From contig DEPD01000034.1 of assembly GCA_002358575.1 (NCBI GenBank), forward strand, positions 19,606-46,910: a DNA stretch of 27,305 nucleotides. The letters are read 5' to 3'. This DNA is from Lachnospiraceae bacterium UBA3401. Its GTDB lineage: Bacteria; Bacillota; Clostridia; Lachnospirales; Lachnospiraceae. Shown in pieces: positions 23,523 to 27,305 of this stretch. The notes beneath the pieces were generated by a model that saw only the letters and a list, made by a program, of their open reading frames with translations, was not told the origin of the DNA and did not search any database. Made by a program: the position numbers and the translations under genes. How positions within the stretch are numbered: the stretch's first letter is position 1; each line of letters begins with the position of its first letter.

Positions 23523-23651
23523 GTGACACCAGTTATTGAAGCATTTAGTATTATTGATCAAAACAATGAAAACACAGACAACGAAGTGATTGTAAAAACT
23601 GAAAGCAAGGCTGTTTGTGCAGGCGGAAATTATTGTTCAGATATATGTTAA
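23523..23651 (+). CDS. Candidate RiPP precursor peptide, 42 residues, three-Cys core
   Basis: The GTG start is 7 bases after a near-perfect GGAAAGGAG site. The peptide has a polar, acidic leader-like part (begins 'MTPVIEAFSIIDQNNENTDN') and ends 'KAVCAGGNYCSDIC' with Cys at 32, 38 and 42, the last being the C-terminal residue. Size, acidic leader, small Cys/Gly-rich tail and position directly behind two radical SAM maturases are what is expected of a RiPP substrate. Possible modifications are Cys-to-alpha- or beta-carbon thioethers (sactipeptide or ranthipeptide type), azolines or a thioamide through YcaO. No protease site such as GG is evident; the 'GG' at 34-35 lies inside the Cys segment. 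No similarity search was possible, and the class remains open. Confidence 0.75.
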   Translation: MTPVIEAFSIIDQNNENTDNEVIVKTESKAVCAGGNYCSDIC

Positions 23652-24359
23652 TTAAATATGGAGAATAATTACTTGTTTTGATTAGGAAAGCTATAAAGAA
23701 ATAGCTAGTCCTGAAAGTGAAGGGGCTGTTGGGAAATAACGTTATTTGTTCCATAATATTGTTTAAATCATTTGAGAATATAACAATATATTACAGACAA
23801 ATTGTATTCCCGATAGTCCTTTTACTTATTTTGTCTTATTGGTATGTGTCTTCTCGTCCCAAGCTGACTAATATATAACAAAATTTCAGATGAAGTTGAC
23901 ATTATTAAGTAAGGAATTGTAGAAAATAACTGATATAAGTCAAGATGTATCAGTTATAATGGATGGTTTTTACGAAACAAATTTTCAAATTTTAAATAAA
24001 TTGTGCTATGTAGAATATAGCATAACATAGGAAGGATATGGTAAAATAGCGACGGATAACTACAGACTGCAATGAAAGTTACACTTGTAGCATCAATCAC
24101 AGTGCAAAAAGATTCCAAGAGTCAAAAATAAGAGCAAAGGGGAATAAGCTTGTTGTGTCTATATAGTTTTGTAGGATTTCATAGCCTCTCGGAATCAATA
24201 TTAAAACGGGGAATTTATAACGAGAGTGGGAAAGACTACAGAGAACAAAAGATTAGAAAAATGGAGTATCAAACAGATTATACAAATTACAGTTTGAGAA
24301 ACTCGTTGCTGCAGTATTAAAGCAGGCGGCTGCGGGAGACTCCTCAACAGCAATTGTAG
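23652..24359. other. Gene-poor AT-rich stretch after the RiPP operon
   Basis: No confident intact gene. It contains short inverted repeats: AAATAACGTTATTT inside an imperfect stem near 23732-23752, and AACTGATA / TATCAGTT (23928-23935 / 23948-23955). The first could weakly terminate the RiPP transcript but has no T run. Several open stretches of 20-60 codons lack convincing start sites. The right end holds a broken small ORF, listed separately. Confidence 0.5.
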
Positions 24360-24370
24360 AAGTCGAGTAG
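24261..24370 (+). pseudogene. Frame-disrupted small ORF ending in the terminator stem
   Basis: From ATG 24261 the reading is 'MEYQTDYTNYS'. One frame over, without a gap, it continues 'FEKLVAAVLKQAAAGDSSTA' and 'IVEVE' to a TAG at 24368-24370. Adding one T to the TTT at 24293-24295 would join both parts into a 36-residue protein. The second part looks distinctly protein-like, but there is no good ribosome binding site and I do not recognise it. An open frame extends upstream to a possible TTG start at 24150, preceded by AAAGGGG. Confidence 0.3.
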
Positions 24371-24395
24371 GGAAGCAGCTTTCCCTACTCGACTT
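24360..24395. terminator. Strong hairpin terminator between convergent transcripts
   Basis: AAGTCGAGTAGGGAA (24360-24374) and TTCCCTACTCGACTT (24381-24395) form a perfect 15-bp stem with a 6-base loop, followed on the plus strand by more T (TTTTT across the stem end). The minus-strand T tail is short, so it favours plus-strand transcripts but may work both ways. The stop codon of the chemoreceptor gene lies within the stem. Confidence 0.8.
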
Positions 24396-26430
24396 TTTCG
24401 TGTATTAGTTCAAATCTCTGTACCATTGTATTTAAAAGACTTGCCTGAGTTGCCAGTTCCTCTGAGGTCGCGGAAGTCTCCTGTGATGCCGCAGAGTTGT
24501 CTTGGATTCCGCGGGCAATCTCATCAATTCCAGTACGGAGCTGTTCCATGCTTTCTGCCTGAACAGCCGAATTTTGAGCAGTATTTTTAATCATTTCATT
24601 AACATGGTCGACAGCACTTACAGAATCCTTTAATGCATTCATAGCATCTGTGGCGATTGAATTTCCTTTGCTGATTTCTTCCATAGAAATTTCAATCAGA
24701 TTCCTTGTTGAGTTTGCAGCTTTCGCACTTTCCAGCGCAAGTTTTCCAATTTCATCTGCTACCACTGCAAAGCCTTTTCCAGCATCACCTGCGCGAGCGG
24801 CTTCGATAGAAGCATTTAAAGATAACAAATTTGTCTGGTCTGCAATCTCCTCGATTGTCTGAATAATGCCGACAACTTGCTGTGAGGTTTGACGAATTTC
24901 ATTCATGGCATCCATCATCATAGTCATTTTTTCTTGATTCTGTTCGATCATAGCAGTGACTCTCGCCGTTTCTTTTGCGGAAGCTTCAGCATCACGACGA
25001 CTTTCTTCTACGTGGTCTGCAACGGAGTTGGTGGTTGCAGCGAGTTCTTCTATGGAGGCTGCCTGCAGCTCAGCACCTTCTGCCAGCATTTGTGAGGCAT
25101 TGGCAAGTTCAGAAGCTCCTACAGAAACACGTTCAGAGCTTGTATTGATACCCTCCATTACTTGATTCATTGAACTAGATATATTAAGCAGGGCAGTTTT
25201 AATTTTTTGAAATTCGCCAACATAATCATACTTTAATGTAATATGGAGCTTTCCATCTGCGATTCGCGCAAGTACTTCAGCAGTTTCGTCAATATAGGCA
25301 ATGTATTCTTTCAGCCGGCTTACTGTTTTGGCTATAGATTCACCTAACTCTCCGATTTCATCATTTGATGTGATAGCAAGCTGGACATCTAGGTTGCCAG
25401 CCGCAAGCTGCTGTGCAGTGTGGTTTAACTCAAGAATTGGTTTTGTCACATTAGCAGCACTTTTCCGAATGCTGAGTGCTATGAGCAGGATACCAACTGC
25501 AAAAAGGATAATCAAGGCAATTACCATTATAATAAGCATAGAATAGTATTCTGACATAGGCATACTGCTGAGTACGAGATAGCCTGTATCTCCAACAGAT
25601 TCTAAAGAACCATATTTTGTTATACCTTCAACCTTGTATTTTAAAAATTCGTTTCTTTTTGATGAAACAGCATCTACAACATTTTGGGATATACTGACTT
25701 CATTAATATTTTTTTGGATAAGATCAGTGTTTGGATGATAAAGGAATGTACCATTTTCCGATAAAAGCAGAAGATATCCGCCACGTCCAATTTTGTATCC
25801 TTGTAGGATTTTTGTCATATGGTCAAGTGAGATGTCAAAACCGACCGCACCCAGAACCGCACCTGTATCATCATAGACCGGCGCTGCGGCGCTCAAAATC
25901 ATTTTTCCGGTGGAGGAATCAATATAAGGTTCTGTTAGAACTGTTTTCTTTTCTGTAATACAGCCATACCATCCACGTCCGGTAATATCCCAGCCATCTT
26001 CGCTTACAAAGCCATCAGATTGTATTAGGGCACTTGCATCTAAGTCGGAGATCCATACCGCCATAACATTTTCTGTATCTGTATTTGCAATACTGACAAG
26101 ATAGCTCAGTACTGCATCCATTTTTTCTGCCTTAACGATATTGTCACCAGATTTAATTTCGCTCATAATGTGTTTGATGTCGGGATTGACAGCAAGTTGT
26201 TCAACGCCCTTTGTATACTGATCAAGAAATGCGGTCAGTTGGTTTGATGCTGCTTTGGACTCCAATGTAAGTTCTTTTTCTTTAGATGTCATAATGGTCC
26301 ATCCAACCATACAAATAACAACAACTGCTACGACCAAAAAGACGAGAATAACGCTTTTGCCAATACGAGCCATGATTTCATCAGCAATTCGCTTTCTATT
26401 GCTCGTTGTTTTTACATTTTGTTGATTCAT
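24385..26430 (-). CDS. Methyl-accepting chemotaxis protein with dCache sensor
   Basis: A 681-residue transmembrane chemoreceptor. After a cytoplasmic tail of about 30 residues comes helix 1 ('VILVFLVVAVVVICMVGWTI'), then a periplasm-side dCache domain to about residue 285 ('ISDLDASALIQSDG', 'WYGCITEKKTVLTEPYID', 'APVYDDTGAVLGAVGFDIS'), helix 2 ('MLIIMVIALIILFAVGILLI'), HAMP (about 325-380, 'ELNHTAQQLAAGNLDV') and a long coiled-coil signalling domain. Its conserved tip is 'EEIADQTNLLSLNASIEAARAGDAGKGFAVVADEIGKLA', which contacts CheA and CheW. Ligands of dCache domains are often amino acids or other small organics; the ligand here is unknown. AAAGGAG lies before the ATG. No other chemotaxis gene is adjacent. 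Confidence 0.95.
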   Translation of the reverse strand: MNQQNVKTTSNRKRIADEIMARIGKSVILVFLVVAVVVICMVGWTIMTSKEKELTLESKAASNQLTAFLDQYTKGVEQLAVNPDIKHIMSEIKSGDNIVKAEKMDAVLSYLVSIANTDTENVMAVWISDLDASALIQSDGFVSEDGWDITGRGWYGCITEKKTVLTEPYIDSSTGKMILSAAAPVYDDTGAVLGAVGFDISLDHMTKILQGYKIGRGGYLLLLSENGTFLYHPNTDLIQKNINEVSISQNVVDAVSSKRNEFLKYKVEGITKYGSLESVGDTGYLVLSSMPMSEYYSMLIIMVIALIILFAVGILLIALSIRKSAANVTKPILELNHTAQQLAAGNLDVQLAITSNDEIGELGESIAKTVSRLKEYIAYIDETAEVLARIADGKLHITLKYDYVGEFQKIKTALLNISSSMNQVMEGINTSSERVSVGASELANASQMLAEGAELQAASIEELAATTNSVADHVEESRRDAEASAKETARVTAMIEQNQEKMTMMMDAMNEIRQTSQQVVGIIQTIEEIADQTNLLSLNASIEAARAGDAGKGFAVVADEIGKLALESAKAANSTRNLIEISMEEISKGNSIATDAMNALKDSVSAVDHVNEMIKNTAQNSAVQAESMEQLRTGIDEIARGIQDNSAASQETSATSEELATQASLLNTMVQRFELIHEKVE

Positions 26431-26510
26431 TTGAATACTCCTTTGTGTATTGAAAGGTTAATTGCTGTGATTCTCAAAGACATTTTGCAGTAGAAAATCT
26501 CTATGAGAAC

Positions 26511-26533
26511 ACAATATGTTATAAATATATTGT
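26511..26533 (-). promoter_or_regulatory. AT-rich inverted repeat upstream of the chemoreceptor gene
   Basis: ACAATAT (26511-26517) and ATATTGT (26527-26533) are perfect inverted copies 9 bases apart, about 80 bases upstream of the chemoreceptor start. It may be an operator or part of the promoter; I could not place a convincing sigma-A or sigma-28 promoter for this gene. Confidence 0.3.
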
Positions 26534-26633
26534 ATCGCTCTTTTGGAAACAACACAAGACTTTTTTGTAGTAACTGTTTTAATACAGTAATATAGAATAA
26601 TGCTACAATAGAAAAGTATTTTTGCTTTATTGA

Positions 26634-26662
26634 TTGCAGGAAAAGTGTCTTCTTGTTATAAT
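26634..26662 (+). promoter_or_regulatory. Promoter of the small basic protein gene
   Basis: TTGCAG (26634-26639) and a perfect TATAAT (26657-26662) stand exactly 17 bases apart. The -10 box ends 19 bases before the ATG at 26682, giving a short leader that still holds an AGGTG ribosome binding site. Confidence 0.7.
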
Positions 26663-26681
26663 CAAGCGTAGGTGATGAATT

Positions 26682-26921
26682 ATGAGTAGAAGTTATAAGA
26701 GAACCCCAGTTTTGAAATGCTGTGGTGATAAGAAATATGGAAAACGTCAAGCAAACAAAAAAGTACGACGGTCCGACAAAAGCGTGCTCTATCGTGGAAA
26801 ACAGTATAGAAAATTATATGAGTCGTGGGATATCAATGATGTTATTGTATTCTGGAGCAAAAATGAGGCCGAAAAAAGTGGCATGCTTGATGACTGGAAA
26901 AAGTGGTACTATCGAAAGTAG
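26682..26921 (+). CDS. Small basic conserved-type hypothetical protein
   Basis: A 79-residue, strongly basic protein. It opens 'MSRSYKRTPVLKCCGDKKYG', continues 'KRQANKKVRR' and carries 'YRKLYESWDINDVIVFW' in the second half. Similar short proteins with the 'RSYK+TPV...K..AN+KVRR...YKKLY.SW.I.D' pattern are familiar from many Firmicutes genomes; their function is not known to me. The charge would suit nucleic acid contact, but this is speculation. It has its own promoter and no partner gene. Confidence 0.75.
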   Translation: MSRSYKRTPVLKCCGDKKYGKRQANKKVRRSDKSVLYRGKQYRKLYESWDINDVIVFWSKNEAEKSGMLDDWKKWYYRK

Positions 26922-27202
26922 AAGGATGTTTGTTCGACAAATACGTCATCTGTTCTGTTGGTGTTGCCGTAAAAATGCTGTTGCTGCTGGGGAGGGCAAG
27001 AGTATTTTTACGGCAAGAGAACAGGGTTTTGTTTGGGTTGAAGGGTCAAAACAAAGGGCAGGCTTTTTAAGGCTTTTCGTCTTACTCATTTAGTGGTAAA
27101 GATGGATGAAGCTATTAATATTAGCATATGAATGCGCTGCTTACGTCGAACATCAGCATCAATGAGCAGTGTTGCTATTAAATGATTGTAACAGTTGGGA
27201 AA
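26922..27202. other. Intergenic region with a 16-bp hairpin
   Basis: TTGCCGTAAAAATGCT (26964-26979) pairs with AGTATTTTTACGGCAA (27001-27016) over 16 positions, one a G-T pair, around a 21-base G-rich loop. There is no T run directly after it, so it is not a classic terminator. Downstream, GTTTTG and CAAAAC segments could form another stem. No gene is supported here. Confidence 0.5.
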
Positions 27203-27305
27203 TTACTCTATAAATCTCCAAATATCTTCTGTAAGTAAAACATCAAGAGCGCGGATTTGTGATGACAAAATATCATCCATCAGTATATTAGGAACTGTAG
27301 AAAAA
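27203..27305 (-). CDS. C-terminal end of a gene cut by the window edge
   Basis: The minus strand reads into the window as an open frame whose last 33 residues are '...FSTVPNILMDDILSSQ' then 'IRALDVLLTEDIWRFIE', ending TAA at 27203-27205. The amphipathic helical pattern looks like real protein. The family cannot be named from this much, and an internal Met is unlikely to be the true start. Confidence 0.45.
   Translation of the reverse strand, partial: FSTVPNILMDDILSSQIRALDVLLTEDIWRFIE

Noticed and set aside
16358..24360. Lanthipeptide, lasso, CRISPR or toxin-antitoxin system
   Set aside because: No LanB/LanC/LanM, lasso cyclase or protease, no spaced direct repeats and no toxin-like pair was seen; YcaO and radical SAM motifs point to another peptide class.
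26427..26750. 107-codon minus-strand open frame just upstream of the chemoreceptor
   Set aside because: It covers the chemoreceptor leader, the promoter and the start of the small basic protein gene; no ribosome binding site and hydrophobic random-looking content.
26722..27093. 123-codon plus-strand open frame
   Set aside because: Out-of-frame overlap with the better supported 79-residue gene, then runs through the hairpin; no ribosome binding site.

Overview
The window looks like a chromosomal segment of an anaerobic, low-GC, Gram-positive gut-type bacterium, most likely a Lachnospiraceae-like Clostridia member. This is inferred from AT-rich DNA, strong GGAGG-type ribosome binding sites, a surface protein with a T/E-rich stalk plus InlB-type and 'YNGKA...DYxVxYxNN' repeats, intracellular glycoside hydrolases, a dCache chemoreceptor and a tandem-HTH/TPR regulator. 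No rRNA, tRNA, CRISPR array or intact insertion sequence was seen.

Left part (1-13,900): a very large secreted CAP-domain surface protein (minus strand, with its own terminator); a small membrane-anchored protein and a cytoplasmic GH32 fructosidase (minus strand); then a divergent plus-strand operon of a GH2 beta-mannosidase-like enzyme and two different ATP-grasp proteins (R2K-like). Convergent to this lies a marR-MATE efflux operon, whose promoter carries a palindrome between its -35 and -10 boxes.

Centre (about 14,200-23,700), the most interesting part: what appears to be a peptide-regulated RiPP (ribosomally made, post-translationally modified peptide) locus. A 591-residue XRE/TPR regulator is followed, on the opposite strand and with overlapping stop codons, by an unannotated 54-codon gene for an exported-peptide-like product (candidate signalling peptide). 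Divergent from that small gene runs a plus-strand gene set: ABC-2 exporter ATPase, two permeases, an E. coli-type YcaO protein, a 40-codon ORF, a radical SAM/SPASM protein with a C-terminal RRE-like tail, a second radical SAM protein whose N-terminal PqqD-like RRE is split off by a one-base frameshift at an A6 run, and finally an unannotated 42-residue peptide ending in a three-cysteine segment (AVCAGGNYCSDIC) behind a strong ribosome binding site. I read it as leader plus core peptide, two radical SAM maturases, YcaO, and dedicated export. Related CTGTAAAAA/TTGTAAAAA motifs in inverted pairs lie upstream of the regulator and in the divergent control region. This locus is visibly more AT-rich than its flanks and may have been acquired.

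Right part (23,700-27,305): about 700 bases with only a broken small ORF, a 15-bp-stem terminator, a methyl-accepting chemotaxis protein (minus), a small basic conserved-type protein (plus), a long hairpin, and the 3' end of a minus-strand gene cut by the window edge.
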